Shown here piece after piece: positions 8,839 to 17,477 of a DNA stretch of 64,000 nucleotides. Origin of the DNA: Flavobacterium sp. CF108. Lineage in GTDB: Bacteria; Bacteroidota; Bacteroidia; Flavobacteriales; Flavobacteriaceae. The translations under genes were made by a program, and so were the position numbers. The stretch is taken from the NCBI RefSeq assembly GCF_900129795.1, contig NZ_FQWW01000001.1:496001-560000 (forward strand), in the 5' to 3' direction. A model generated the notes under the pieces. That model saw only the letters and a program-made list of their open reading frames with translations. It was not told where the DNA came from and did no database searches. Every line of letters begins with the position of its first letter. Position 1 is the stretch's first letter.

Positions 8839-9189
8839 ATGAAAAAGAAAATCGTAGTTGTAAATTTACTGATGTCTTTTGCAGTATTGTTCGCCATGCT
8901 GTTTCAGACAGTTCACTCCTACGAGCATATTTTAAGGCAGGCTTCAGAAAAACACTGTGAGCATAAAACTACCGCCGGACAAAAGCAAATAACGCACAGC
9001 CATTCGGTCGATGCTAATTGTCATATTTGCCATTTTGCCTTTAGTACCTTTATTCCGAATTCTTTTCAGGCATTATCATTTCAGAAAATAACGGTCGAAA
9101 CCTCTTACAAATTCTTTTATTCGAAGGTTTATACAGCATTTTTTAAAGGCAGTCTCTTTGCACTGCGTGCGCCTCCCACATTTATTTAA
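8839..9189 (+). CDS. Small exported His/Cys-rich protein, putative metal-binding leader gene
   Basis: 116 residues with an N-terminal hydrophobic segment (about 6-26, VVNLLMSFAVLFAMLFQTVHS), so secreted or membrane-anchored. The exported part has many potential metal ligands: HCEHK, HSHS and CHICHFAF, and the tail ends SLFALRAPPTFI. Small proteins of this layout often precede TonB receptors or metal transporters in Bacteroidota. That, together with the downstream ABC/TonB genes, suggests periplasmic metal handling. A 242-base gap with inverted repeats separates it from the ATPase gene, so co-transcription is likely but unproven. It resembles the protein at 28805-29128 in layout, not clearly in sequence. 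Confidence 0.6.
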   Translation: MKKKIVVVNLLMSFAVLFAMLFQTVHSYEHILRQASEKHCEHKTTAGQKQITHSHSVDANCHICHFAFSTFIPNSFQALSFQKITVETSYKFFYSKVYTAFFKGSLFALRAPPTFI

Positions 9190-9323
9190 TTTACTACATT
9201 TTACTTCTTTAAATAAAAACAGCTTTTTACCTATTCAATAAATGGGTAAAAAGAAATACTGTTTTACAACTGTTTTGGTTCCTTTATTGGAACTCAAATC
9301 AGTCTTTTTATCCTTGTAGTAAA
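9190..9323 (+). other. Intergenic region with nested inverted repeats
   Basis: TTTACTACA (9190-9198) pairs with TGTAGTAAA (9315-9323). Inside are a pair CTTTTTACC / GGTAAAAAG and a smaller hairpin GTTCC-GGAAC. It starts at the stop of the small His/Cys protein and precedes the ABC ATPase gene, so it may be an RNA structure modulating or processing the operon transcript. No known riboswitch fold was recognised. Confidence 0.35.
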
Positions 9324-9431
9324 TTACCACTTCTCAAAATTAGACAATCATAATCAAGCCTTTACCAATCAAGTAAAAGCCTGAGATTTCTATATCTGCT
9401 TTAAAATCAATTTACCAAATACATAAAAACT

Positions 9432-10127
9432 ATGCTTACAGCAAAAAACCTCAGCAAGAAATATGGTGATCATACGGCTTTGAATTCCTTAAATTTAACC
9501 ATAAACGAAGGCGAAATTTTTGCGCTTTTAGGACAAAACGGTGCCGGAAAAACAACTACAATTAATCTTTTTTTAGGCTTTATCGAACCAACATCGGGAG
9601 AATTAGAAATCAATAACATTTCGGTTACTCAAAACAATCAGGAAACCAAAAAACATGTCGCTTACATTCCCGAAACTGTAATGCTTTATCCCAATTTAAC
9701 GGGTTTAGAAAATCTGAAATTCTTTTCGTCTCTGGCCGGATTCAAATATTCTGCGGGAGAATTAACTTATTTCCTGAATAAAGCCGGTTTGCAGGCCGCA
9801 GCGCACGATCAAAACTTAGGTGGATATTCTAAAGGAATGCGCCAGAAAGTGGGAATTGCCATTGCGATTGCCAAAAAAGCAAAAGTCCTTTTATTAGACG
9901 AGCCTACGAGTGGTTTAGATCCAAAAGCTTCCAACGAATTTTCGCAGATTTTAAAAGAGCTTTCTGCCGACGGAACAGCAATTTTAATGGCAACGCATGA
10001 CATTTTTAGAGCTAGAGAAGTCGCTTCGCACATTGGCATTATGAAGCAGGGAAATTTAGTTACTGTGATCGAAGCCGATAAAATCTCAGCAAACGAACTC
10101 GAAGACTTGTATTTACAAACCGTTTAA
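9432..10127 (+). CDS. ABC transporter ATP-binding protein
   Basis: 231 residues with all nucleotide-binding motifs: Walker A GQNGAGKT (34-41), a divergent signature YSKGMRQ (132-138), Walker B VLLLDEP (152-158) and switch His in MATHD. The signature lacks the canonical LSGGQ, as often seen in ABC-2-type (NosF/GldA-like) ATPases. It is followed 30 bases later by a TonB receptor and then two ABC-2 permeases, which it presumably energises from the cytoplasmic side. The direction of transport and the substrate are unknown. Confidence 0.88.
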   Translation: MLTAKNLSKKYGDHTALNSLNLTINEGEIFALLGQNGAGKTTTINLFLGFIEPTSGELEINNISVTQNNQETKKHVAYIPETVMLYPNLTGLENLKFFSSLAGFKYSAGELTYFLNKAGLQAAAHDQNLGGYSKGMRQKVGIAIAIAKKAKVLLLDEPTSGLDPKASNEFSQILKELSADGTAILMATHDIFRAREVASHIGIMKQGNLVTVIEADKISANELEDLYLQTV

Positions 10128-10157
10128 AGGAAAAAGTATTTCCAACCAAAATATAAA

Positions 10158-12449
10158 ATGAAACCTATAATTCTCTTTTTATTTTTAATAATCGCTGCGC
10201 ATTCCGTACAATCACAAACTAACAAAAGAAATACAGACAGTATTGTTCAGGATTCTGTTAAAATGACCAGAAACGAATTGCAAACCGTTGAAATCGTGGG
10301 GCGTTCGACAAAAAAGTACACCAGCGATTATTCGTTTGCAGCCACAAAAACAGCCGCTTTAAACAAAGATATTCCGCAGTCTATCTCAACCATAACCAAA
10401 GAACTCATTACAGATAAAGGTGCATTTTATCTCGCCGATGCCGTAAAAATGGCAAGCGGTGTAATTCCCGCCAGTTATTACAATCAATATACGATTCGAG
10501 GCATCAGCCAGAATGAAGAAGGCCAGATTATCAACGGAATGCGAACACGTCAGTATTATTTTTTACAGCCTTTAACGAGCAATATCGAGCGTGTTGAAGT
10601 GATTAAAGGCCCGTCGAGTGCGACATTTTCATCTGTAGATCCGGGCGGGAGTATCAATATGGTAACCAAAAAACCTTTGGCAGTTGACAGAAAAGAAATC
10701 AGCATGAGCGTTGGGAGTTTCAGCACTTTACGCGGAACACTTGATTTTACAGGTCCTTTAAACAAATCCAAAACACTTTTATATCGTGTAAACGGTGCAT
10801 ATCAGCAGGCAAAATCATTTCGTGATTTAGTAAATAATAAATCGTTTTTGATTTCACCTTCATTCAGTTATATCCCAAATGAAAAAACAGCAATTAATAC
10901 CGAATTGATTTTGAGTGATATGAATGGAAATCTAGACAGAGGCCAGCCCATTTTTGGTGCCGTTGCCGGAAAAACAAGTTTAAATAAAACCCCAATCAGC
11001 TTAAATCTGGGCGCTCCGAGTGATTTTTTTAAGTCGAAAGAAATGATTTTGATGACCAATTTTGCCCATAAATTCAGTTCTAAAATTGGTTTTAATGCAT
11101 CATACATGAAACAAACCTGGACAGAAGATCTTCAGGAACACAGAACTACAAATGCATTTGCGGTCGATATAAACAATCAGCCTGTAACAAGTCTGGCGAT
11201 GATGCAGTTTGTGCAGCGTCAGCAAAATTGGGATATCGATAATTTGAATGCTTTTTTAAACTTCGATTTCAAAACCGGAAAACTCAATCATAAATTATTA
11301 ACGGGTTACGATTTAAGCAGCTGGAATAAAAATAAAGGCGGCGGACAAAATGCGGCGAGAGGTTATTTATTAAAAGATGGTACAGTTGCCAGTTCTTTTG
11401 TTTTGGCGAATGCCTCAAATTACCAAACCATTACGGTTGACGGCGTTGTATTACCAAAACCAAATGTCGAATATTTCAACTTGAATAATCCCATTTATAA
11501 AATTACAAGTCCCGAAGATTATACGCTGAATGTTCGAACTGCACTACCATCGGCATTGACGACTACAAATGCAATTTATATTCAGGATCAGATTCAATGG
11601 GAAAAATTTACTTTTTTATTGGGTTTACGAAACGAATGGTTTGAGGATATTACGAACTACGAAACCAGCAATGAATTAAAAGTTAAAAAATCGGCTTTAC
11701 TGCCAAGAGTTGGGATTACTTATGCCGTAAATAATGCGATAAATGTCTACACGACCTATCTCGAAGGATATCAGCCGCAATCGAATACGGTTACTTTAAT
11801 GCCTCAAACGGGTTCATTGCCAGCGGGAAGTTTGTTTGATCCGCTTAAAAGTGATTTAAAAGAAGTTGGTATAAAAACGTCTTTTTTAGACAACTCAATG
11901 AGCTTTAACGCGGCAATTTATGAAATCAGACAGCGTAATATTTTAATGAATGCGAATGATCCTTTAAATCCTGATTTATTGGTTACAAGAGGTGCAGAAC
12001 GAAGCCGAGGTTTTGAATGCGATTTAGCAGGTTATATTACGCCTGACTGGCAGATAAATGCTTCCTACAGTTATATTGATGCCGAAATTATAAAAGACAA
12101 TAATCCGGCTTTAATTGGCGCCAGAAAACAAAACACGCCAAAAAACAGCGCCAACTTATGGACGAGATACAACTTTGCCTCAGATTCTGCTTTGCAGGAT
12201 TTAGGAATTGGAATTGGAATGCAGTATCAAAGCTCAAAAGTGCCTTGGTTTACAAGAGATTTCACACTTCCTGATTTTACCATTTTTGATGCTGCTTTAT
12301 TTTACAAACCAAGCAAAAGTAATGTGCAGATTGCTGTAAATGCCGGCAATTTATTAAACAAAACATACTGGCTTGGCGCACAGAATTACTTGCGTTTGTT
12401 TCCCGGAAGTCCACGAAACGTAAGCCTTACCGTAACTTATAAATTTTAA
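10158..12449 (+). CDS. TonB-dependent siderophore-type outer-membrane receptor
   Basis: 763 residues. Signal peptide MKPIILFLFLIIAAHSVQSQ. A plug domain from about 65 carries the siderophore-receptor motifs IPQSISTITKELI, YTIRGISQNEEG and VEVIKGPSSATFSSVDPGG. A 22-strand-type barrel follows, ending in VSLTVTYKF with the terminal Phe typical of outer-membrane insertion. There is no N-terminal carboxypeptidase-like or STN domain, and no SusD neighbour, so it is not a polysaccharide-utilisation receptor. It is placed between the ABC ATPase and two ABC-2 permeases, pointing to a metal-chelate or small-ligand pathway. Confidence 0.88.
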   Translation: MKPIILFLFLIIAAHSVQSQTNKRNTDSIVQDSVKMTRNELQTVEIVGRSTKKYTSDYSFAATKTAALNKDIPQSISTITKELITDKGAFYLADAVKMASGVIPASYYNQYTIRGISQNEEGQIINGMRTRQYYFLQPLTSNIERVEVIKGPSSATFSSVDPGGSINMVTKKPLAVDRKEISMSVGSFSTLRGTLDFTGPLNKSKTLLYRVNGAYQQAKSFRDLVNNKSFLISPSFSYIPNEKTAINTELILSDMNGNLDRGQPIFGAVAGKTSLNKTPISLNLGAPSDFFKSKEMILMTNFAHKFSSKIGFNASYMKQTWTEDLQEHRTTNAFAVDINNQPVTSLAMMQFVQRQQNWDIDNLNAFLNFDFKTGKLNHKLLTGYDLSSWNKNKGGGQNAARGYLLKDGTVASSFVLANASNYQTITVDGVVLPKPNVEYFNLNNPIYKITSPEDYTLNVRTALPSALTTTNAIYIQDQIQWEKFTFLLGLRNEWFEDITNYETSNELKVKKSALLPRVGITYAVNNAINVYTTYLEGYQPQSNTVTLMPQTGSLPAGSLFDPLKSDLKEVGIKTSFLDNSMSFNAAIYEIRQRNILMNANDPLNPDLLVTRGAERSRGFECDLAGYITPDWQINASYSYIDAEIIKDNNPALIGARKQNTPKNSANLWTRYNFASDSALQDLGIGIGMQYQSSKVPWFTRDFTLPDFTIFDAALFYKPSKSNVQIAVNAGNLLNKTYWLGAQNYLRLFPGSPRNVSLTVTYKF

Positions 12450-12454
12450 TTTAT

Positions 12455-13906
12455 ATGAAATTATTACATGCAGAAATCCTTATAGCCAGACATTTTAAAA
12501 ATTCAGTTTTTAAAAATTCGGCGATTTATATTATTACGCTTTTTATTGGTGCATTGCTTTTATTTGCTGCATTTTCGGGTTGGGATAATTACAAAAGTCA
12601 AAACGAAACGAGCGAAAAATACCAGCGTGAATCTCGCGAAGACTGGTTGAAAAATCCAGATAAAAATCCGCATAGAATGGCGCATTACGGGAATTTTGCT
12701 TTTAGAAAAAGTACTTCTTTAAGCGTTTTTGAATTCGGGATGGAACCCTTTTTTGGAAATGCCATTTTTCTGGAAGCACACAAACAAAATACAGCCAATT
12801 TCTCTGAAGCTGGATTCTCTAATAGTATGCTTCGTTTTGGCGAAATCAGTATTGCTATGGTTTTGCAGGTTTTACTGCCTTTATTGATCTTTTTTGTTGG
12901 CTTTAATTCAGTCGCTTCCGAAAGAGAAAACGGAACTTTAAAAATTCTTTTAAGTCAGGGAATCAACTGGAAACAGCTTTTGTTTGGTAAAATTCTTGGA
13001 ATTGCAAGTGTTGTTATGCTGCTTTTCGTTCCAACAATAATTGTGTTGGTTTTGATTTGGTTACTGCTTCAGAACTTATCCATTTCGGCAGATGAAACGA
13101 TTAAAATGCTATTGTTTATTGGGTTTCATTTTATTTATCTGATGTTCTTTTGTGTCGTTGCCGTTTTGGTTTCGGCATCAAGCAAAACTTCAAAAAAAGC
13201 GTTGGTTTCTTTAATCGGAATCTGGCTGATTTTAACCATTATTCTGCCAAGAACAATGCAGGCAATTGGAGCTTATTTGTATGAAGCACCTTCGAAAATC
13301 CGTTTTAACAGCGATATTGAAAAAGACATCCTGAAACAAGGTGACAGTCATAACCCGAATGATGTGCATTATAAAGCCATAAAAGATTCTTTGTTACGTG
13401 TTTACAAAATCGATTCGGTACAAAAACTTCCTTTCAATTATTCCGGATTTATTATGACCGAAGGTGAAAGAATCAGTTCAGATATTTATAATAAACATTT
13501 AGAAGATCTGCTGAAAATTTACGACAGACAAAACAGTTTTTCTAAAGCCGTTTCGTTCGTAAATCCATATATCGCTATGAAAAACTTATCGATGGGATTA
13601 TCAAATACAGATTATGATTCCTATATCGATTTTCAAAAGCAAGCTGAGAAATACCGTTACAATATGGCGCAGAAAATGAATGGTTTACAGATAAAATACA
13701 TCAGCAATAAAAAACCCGGACCAAACGATAAACCGCTCACAATTGACAAAAAACACTGGGCTGATATTGAAGAATTTCATTATGAACCCAAAACAGTCTG
13801 GGAAGTCTTAAAGTCCGAAATCATTGCTGTCATCTCCATATTACTATGGATAATTCTGTTATTAGTTTTAATCAAAATTGCTGCTAAAAACCTAAAAGCC
13901 ATTTAA
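12455..13906 (+). CDS. ABC-2-type permease with large periplasmic insert (DUF3526-like)
   Basis: A 483-residue membrane protein: TM1 at about 23-43, a soluble segment to about 125, then several TM helices (about 130-280), a second soluble region (about 285-450) and a last TM near 455-477. The motif SERENGTLKILLSQG after TM2 is characteristic of ABC-2/NosY-like permeases. It starts five bases after the TonB receptor gene and ends one base before the next permease gene, so translational coupling is likely. With that paralogue it would form a heterodimeric transporter with the upstream ATPase. Confidence 0.8.
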   Translation: MKLLHAEILIARHFKNSVFKNSAIYIITLFIGALLLFAAFSGWDNYKSQNETSEKYQRESREDWLKNPDKNPHRMAHYGNFAFRKSTSLSVFEFGMEPFFGNAIFLEAHKQNTANFSEAGFSNSMLRFGEISIAMVLQVLLPLLIFFVGFNSVASERENGTLKILLSQGINWKQLLFGKILGIASVVMLLFVPTIIVLVLIWLLLQNLSISADETIKMLLFIGFHFIYLMFFCVVAVLVSASSKTSKKALVSLIGIWLILTIILPRTMQAIGAYLYEAPSKIRFNSDIEKDILKQGDSHNPNDVHYKAIKDSLLRVYKIDSVQKLPFNYSGFIMTEGERISSDIYNKHLEDLLKIYDRQNSFSKAVSFVNPYIAMKNLSMGLSNTDYDSYIDFQKQAEKYRYNMAQKMNGLQIKYISNKKPGPNDKPLTIDKKHWADIEEFHYEPKTVWEVLKSEIIAVISILLWIILLLVLIKIAAKNLKAI

Positions 13907-13907
13907 T

Positions 13908-15245
13908 ATGTTAGTACTCTTATTTAAAAATTTCATACGCTCAAAAGGTACCAAAATTGGCTTACTTTTTTTATTAACAATTGGTTTTATAAGCTTTTTA
14001 ATTGGCCGTCAATTTCAGGAAAAACAGCAAAATAATATTGACGAAGCTGTTATTTATCAAAAAGAACATATTGCCAGAAATGCCGCTTTTCATAAAGACG
14101 AAATTGGACTCCTTCTCTATTACATCAAGTTTTCATTGGTCAATAACACTTTACCAATTAGCAGTTTAGCAATTGGGCAGCGTGATGTAAATCCGTCCAT
14201 TCAAAGTGTTACGATTCGTGGATTAGAAGCGCAGAAATACGATTCGGAACTCAATAATCCGAGTAATCTTTTATCTGGAAATATCGATTTTAGTTTCGTG
14301 CTTTTGTATCTGTTTCCGCTTTTGATTATTGCTTTTTCGTATAATATTATTTCCGAAGAAAAAGAATCAGGAACCTGGAAAATTGTGGCAACACAGAGTC
14401 CGAATACCTTTTTATATATTTTAAAACTGTTTTATATTCGCATTTTAAGTTTAATTGCCCTTTTGTCTTTTCTACTTTTTATTGCTGCTTTTCTTTTGAA
14501 AATTCCTATTGATAAAGCATTTATCTTATTTTACGGAATTGCCGTTTTATATGTTTTGTTTTGGTATGCGGTTTGTTTTTTTATTGTTTCGCTTCAAAAG
14601 AATTCGAGCTTCAATGCGGTTATTTTATTAACAATATGGCTGTTTCTGATTATCATTCTTCCGGCTGGAATCAATACGTATATTATCAACAAATACAAAG
14701 TTCCTGAAGCTTTAGAATTAACGCTTACACAGCGAAATGCCTATCACGAAAAATGGGATATGGATAAACAGAAAACGCTGGATAAATTCTACAAACATTA
14801 TCCGCAGTTTAAACATTATACTTTACCAGAATCTGAATTCAGCTGGCTTTGGTATTATGCCATGCAGCAAATGGGAGATGATGAATCTGCTGTGCAATCT
14901 AAAGAATTAGAGTCGAAATTAGAACAGCGAAATAATACCAGCGAATGGATTGCACAATTTATTCCAACGCTGCATACGCAGATTCAACTGAATGAAATTG
15001 CAAAATCTGATTTGCGAAACCAGCTTTTGTTTCTAAAAGAAACGAATCAATTTCATGAAAAACTAAGACTGCATTTTTATCCGAAGATATTTAATAATGC
15101 TCCGGTTAATCAGCAAAAATGGGAGACTTTTAAAGTAGAAACATTTGATAATAAATCAGAAACTAATTATGTAAAAGCGTTTTTACCGTTGCTTGTTTTC
15201 AATTTAGTATTAATTGGTTTTGGATGGAGGAATTTTAAACGTTGA
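13908..15245 (+). CDS. Second ABC-2-type permease (DUF3526-like)
   Basis: A 445-residue paralogue of the preceding permease with the same layout: TM1 at about 15-32, a periplasmic region, the motif SEEKESGTWKIVATQSP, a TM cluster at about 150-255, a soluble segment and a final TM near 425-440. One base separates it from the upstream gene. It is the last gene of the operon; two long palindromic repeats and an orphan gene follow. Whether the pair exports a ligand or remodels the envelope cannot be told from sequence. Confidence 0.8.
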   Translation: MLVLLFKNFIRSKGTKIGLLFLLTIGFISFLIGRQFQEKQQNNIDEAVIYQKEHIARNAAFHKDEIGLLLYYIKFSLVNNTLPISSLAIGQRDVNPSIQSVTIRGLEAQKYDSELNNPSNLLSGNIDFSFVLLYLFPLLIIAFSYNIISEEKESGTWKIVATQSPNTFLYILKLFYIRILSLIALLSFLLFIAAFLLKIPIDKAFILFYGIAVLYVLFWYAVCFFIVSLQKNSSFNAVILLTIWLFLIIILPAGINTYIINKYKVPEALELTLTQRNAYHEKWDMDKQKTLDKFYKHYPQFKHYTLPESEFSWLWYYAMQQMGDDESAVQSKELESKLEQRNNTSEWIAQFIPTLHTQIQLNEIAKSDLRNQLLFLKETNQFHEKLRLHFYPKIFNNAPVNQQKWETFKVETFDNKSETNYVKAFLPLLVFNLVLIGFGWRNFKR

Positions 15246-15266
15246 TTTTTTTCAATGCTGAATTTT

Positions 15267-15510
15267 TTAACCGCAAAGAACGCTAAGTTTTTTACGCAAA
15301 GTTCGCTAAGGTTTGGGTAGATTTTTTTAACGCAAAGAGCGCTAAGTTTTTTACGCAAAGTTCGCTAAGATTAGAAAAAGAAAAAGTTTTTTTGCAAAGT
15401 TCACAAAGCTATACGTATAGCTTTGTGAACTTCGAGTTTACAAAACTCTCTTATACAAAATCTTTGTACTCTTTGCGTAAAACTTTGCGCTCTTTGCGGT
15501 AAAATTTCGT
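15267..15510. repeat. CGCAAAG-type palindromic repeat, copy A
   Basis: A dense array of ACGCAAAG(T/A)kCGCTAAG units on the left is mirrored by CTTTGCGTAAAACTTTGCGCTCTTTGCGG on the right, around a perfect 36-bp palindrome at 15397-15432. A second copy in the same orientation at 16226-16425 follows the next gene. The 15246-15602 gap holds nothing else recognisable. Confidence 0.9.
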
Positions 15511-15602
15511 TTTTATTTATTTGAAGAAATACAATCTATTTTATTACTTTTAACGAAAATTTAGAAATAAAACTGTTAAATATAAGCCCCAAATTATAAT
15601 TA

Positions 15603-16223
15603 ATGAAAAAACTACTTTTAATAAGTATATTAGTTCTTGCTGTTTTTTATGCCTTTAAAGAGATCGTTTACAAACCCTATATGTGGAAAAAAGCGATGAA
15701 TACCCCAGAACATAGATTGCAAATGGGAAGTTTTCTTTTTAGCAAACAAACGGGTTCAAATGGAAGCCAGAGTACACAAACCAACTATCTAATTTTTAAA
15801 GTAGTTGAAATAAACGGCGATTATGTTCGTCTTTCTGCCATTCGGCAATTGTCTGAAAAAGGGCAAAACGAATCTTCAGACTTTTCCTTTACAAGGAACA
15901 CTTATCACAGTTTAAAACAAAACATTAATAAGCTTACAATAACAGGAATTCCTGGTAACGACTTGTATAAAGAAGGTGCAAATTATACTGTAAACGATTA
16001 TCTGTTAAACAAATATCCTTCCTTAAAAAAATCTCGTTATTATTACGAAGAGCTTTCTAATTCAGAAAAAAATATCCTTTCACCAACAGAGTATTTTAGT
16101 CTGGTTTATTCTAAAGAAAAAATTATAGAAAAGAGAAAATTAATTCCCTGGATTAGCAATAACAATGGCAGCCCCGAATTAGTGAAAAGCTTATCTCAAA
16201 AAGTAAGTTTGATTCTTAATTAG
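15603..16223 (+). CDS. Hypothetical membrane-anchored protein between direct repeats
   Basis: 206 residues. An N-terminal hydrophobic helix (about 3-17, LLLISILVLAVFYAF) is probably an uncleaved anchor, with a soluble extracytoplasmic part of mixed alpha/beta character behind it (for example NYLIFKVVEINGDYVRLSAI). No catalytic motif or known domain was recognised. It has no operon partner and is flanked on both sides by copies of the same long palindromic repeat, so it may have been moved or duplicated by recombination between them. Confidence 0.65.
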   Translation: MKKLLLISILVLAVFYAFKEIVYKPYMWKKAMNTPEHRLQMGSFLFSKQTGSNGSQSTQTNYLIFKVVEINGDYVRLSAIRQLSEKGQNESSDFSFTRNTYHSLKQNINKLTITGIPGNDLYKEGANYTVNDYLLNKYPSLKKSRYYYEELSNSEKNILSPTEYFSLVYSKEKIIEKRKLIPWISNNNGSPELVKSLSQKVSLILN

Positions 16224-16225
16224 TT

Positions 16226-16425
16226 TTTAACCGCTGATTTTTTACCGCAAAGTTCGCTAAGTTTTTTCGCAAAGTTCGCTAAGGTTAAAATTAAAGAAAA
16301 AGTTTTTTTTCAAAGTTCACAAAGTTTTACGTCTAGCTTTGTGAACTTTGAGTTTATAAAACTCTCTCAAAATCTTCGTGAACTTTGCGTAAAAAACTTA
16401 GCGCTCTTTGCGGTAAAAAAATATT
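16226..16425. repeat. CGCAAAG-type palindromic repeat, copy B
   Basis: Same orientation and internal order as 15267-15510: CGCAAAGTTCGCTAAG units, an AAAGAAAAAGTTTTTTT tract, an imperfect central palindrome at about 16311-16350 and mirrored CTTTGCGTAAAA units. It is shorter on the left side. Confidence 0.88.
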
Positions 16426-16454
16426 CTTAGAAGCATTTGTTCCTTACAAAACTT

Positions 16455-16475
16455 TATCGTAATATTGCTATATTA
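16455..16475. promoter_or_regulatory. Candidate ArsR operator 1
   Basis: TATCGTAATATTGCTATATT lies 15 bases before the arsR start. A near-identical TATCGCAATATTGCATTATA occurs before the next gene at 16835. The shared core ATCGyAATATTGC suggests a common regulator site. Confidence 0.5.
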
Positions 16476-16489
16476 AAATTTAAAATAAA

Positions 16490-16816
16490 ATGGGAGCTAC
16501 TAAAACAGAACATTTTACAGATAAACAAAATCAGATTGCAACAATAGCAAAAGCCTTGGGACATCCTGCCAGAATTGCTATTATCGAATATCTTTTAAAA
16601 GTAAATGAATGTATTTGCGGAGATATTGTAAATGAGCTTCCACTTGCTCAGCCTACTGTTTCTCAGCATTTAAAAGAATTAAAAAACGCCGGGCTTATAA
16701 AAGGAAATATTGAAGGAAATGCTATTTGCTACTGCATTGACGAAAATACTTTTGATATTATTAAAGCTTATTTCTCTAATATCATTACTGTTACTAAAGA
16801 ACAGAAATGTTGTTAA
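16490..16816 (+). CDS. ArsR-family metalloregulator
   Basis: 108 residues. The winged-helix core reads LGHPARIAIIEYLL, then ECICGDIVNELPLAQPTVSQ with recognition helix VSQHLKELKNAGLI and wing GNAICYCID. The Cys-x-Cys pair (ECIC) at the start of the DNA-binding helix region and the C-terminal KCC are candidate As(III) ligands. Next to DUF6428 and arsenate reductase, it is the probable arsenite-released repressor of this operon. A 56-base gap with a second operator-like site precedes the next gene. Confidence 0.88.
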   Translation: MGATKTEHFTDKQNQIATIAKALGHPARIAIIEYLLKVNECICGDIVNELPLAQPTVSQHLKELKNAGLIKGNIEGNAICYCIDENTFDIIKAYFSNIITVTKEQKCC

Positions 16817-16834
16817 ACCTTTTTTTGAATAACT

Positions 16835-16855
16835 ATATCGCAATATTGCATTATA
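16835..16855. promoter_or_regulatory. Candidate ArsR operator 2
   Basis: Contains ATCGCAATATTGC, matching the site at 16455-16475 with one base change in the core. It lies 18 bases before the DUF6428 gene, so that gene may also have its own ArsR-controlled promoter. Confidence 0.5.
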
Positions 16856-16872
16856 ACTATAAATAAAAAACA

Positions 16873-17346
16873 ATGAAACTATCAGACATTAAAAACATTC
16901 TTCCTAATCTGGAAAATGTTGTATTTCAATTAGAAAACGGAGCTTTTGTTCCTGAGCACTTTCATGTAACCGAAATTGGAACTACCAATAAAAAATTTAT
17001 TGACTGCGGCGGCGTAATTCGCGACGAAAGTGCCGTTAATTTTCAGTTGTGGAATGCAAATGATTTTGAACACCGATTGAAACCGAACAAACTTCTGCAC
17101 ATTATCAAACTCTCTGAAGAAAAATTAAATATTCAAGATTTTGAAATTGAAGTTGAATATCAAAACGAAACCATCGGAAGATATGATTTAGAATTTAACG
17201 GAACTCATTTTATTCTAAAAAACAAAACTACTGCCTGTCTGGCGCAAGAAGCATGCGGCGTTCCTGCATCAAAAGAAAAAATAGGGTTGACTGAACTCTA
17301 CAAAAACGAAGCAAATAGCTGCTCGCCAAATTCGGGTTGCTGCTAA
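16873..17346 (+). CDS. DUF6428-family protein of the arsenic operon
   Basis: 157 residues with no signal peptide. Recognised by its opening (MKLSDIKNILPNLENVVFQL), the segment VPEHFHVTEIG and a C-terminal Cys cluster (NSCSPNSGCC). Family knowledge: these proteins occur in Bacteroidota ars operons next to ArsR and ArsC, with no established reaction. The Cys-rich tail could bind arsenite and hand it on, but that is inference. It ends two bases before a tiny membrane protein gene. Confidence 0.78.
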   Translation: MKLSDIKNILPNLENVVFQLENGAFVPEHFHVTEIGTTNKKFIDCGGVIRDESAVNFQLWNANDFEHRLKPNKLLHIIKLSEEKLNIQDFEIEVEYQNETIGRYDLEFNGTHFILKNKTTACLAQEACGVPASKEKIGLTELYKNEANSCSPNSGCC

Positions 17347-17348
17347 TC

Positions 17349-17474
17349 ATGAAGCAAACAATTATTAAATACAAGAAACCCATTATCATCACAACATCTG
17401 TAATTGTGCTGCAGCTTATTTTTGGTTTTGATCCAAAATTCTGCATTATCAATATCATTTGGTTATTAGTTTAA
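17349..17474 (+). CDS. Small single-pass membrane protein in the ars operon
   Basis: A 41-residue reading frame beginning MKQTIIKYKKPIIITTSVIV and ending IINIIWLLV. It has a basic N-terminus and one or two hydrophobic stretches with a single Cys. It fits exactly between the DUF6428 gene (2-base gap) and arsC (3-base gap), which strongly suggests it is a real operon member. It is too short for an efflux pump; it might be a membrane accessory factor. No homologue is recognised. Confidence 0.6.
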   Translation: MKQTIIKYKKPIIITTSVIVLQLIFGFDPKFCIINIIWLLV

Positions 17475-17477
17475 ATT

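Noticed and set aside
15267..16425. Insertion sequence or composite transposon around the 206-aa gene
   Set aside because: The gene between the repeats has no transposase motif, and the repeats are composed of short dispersed units rather than IS ends.
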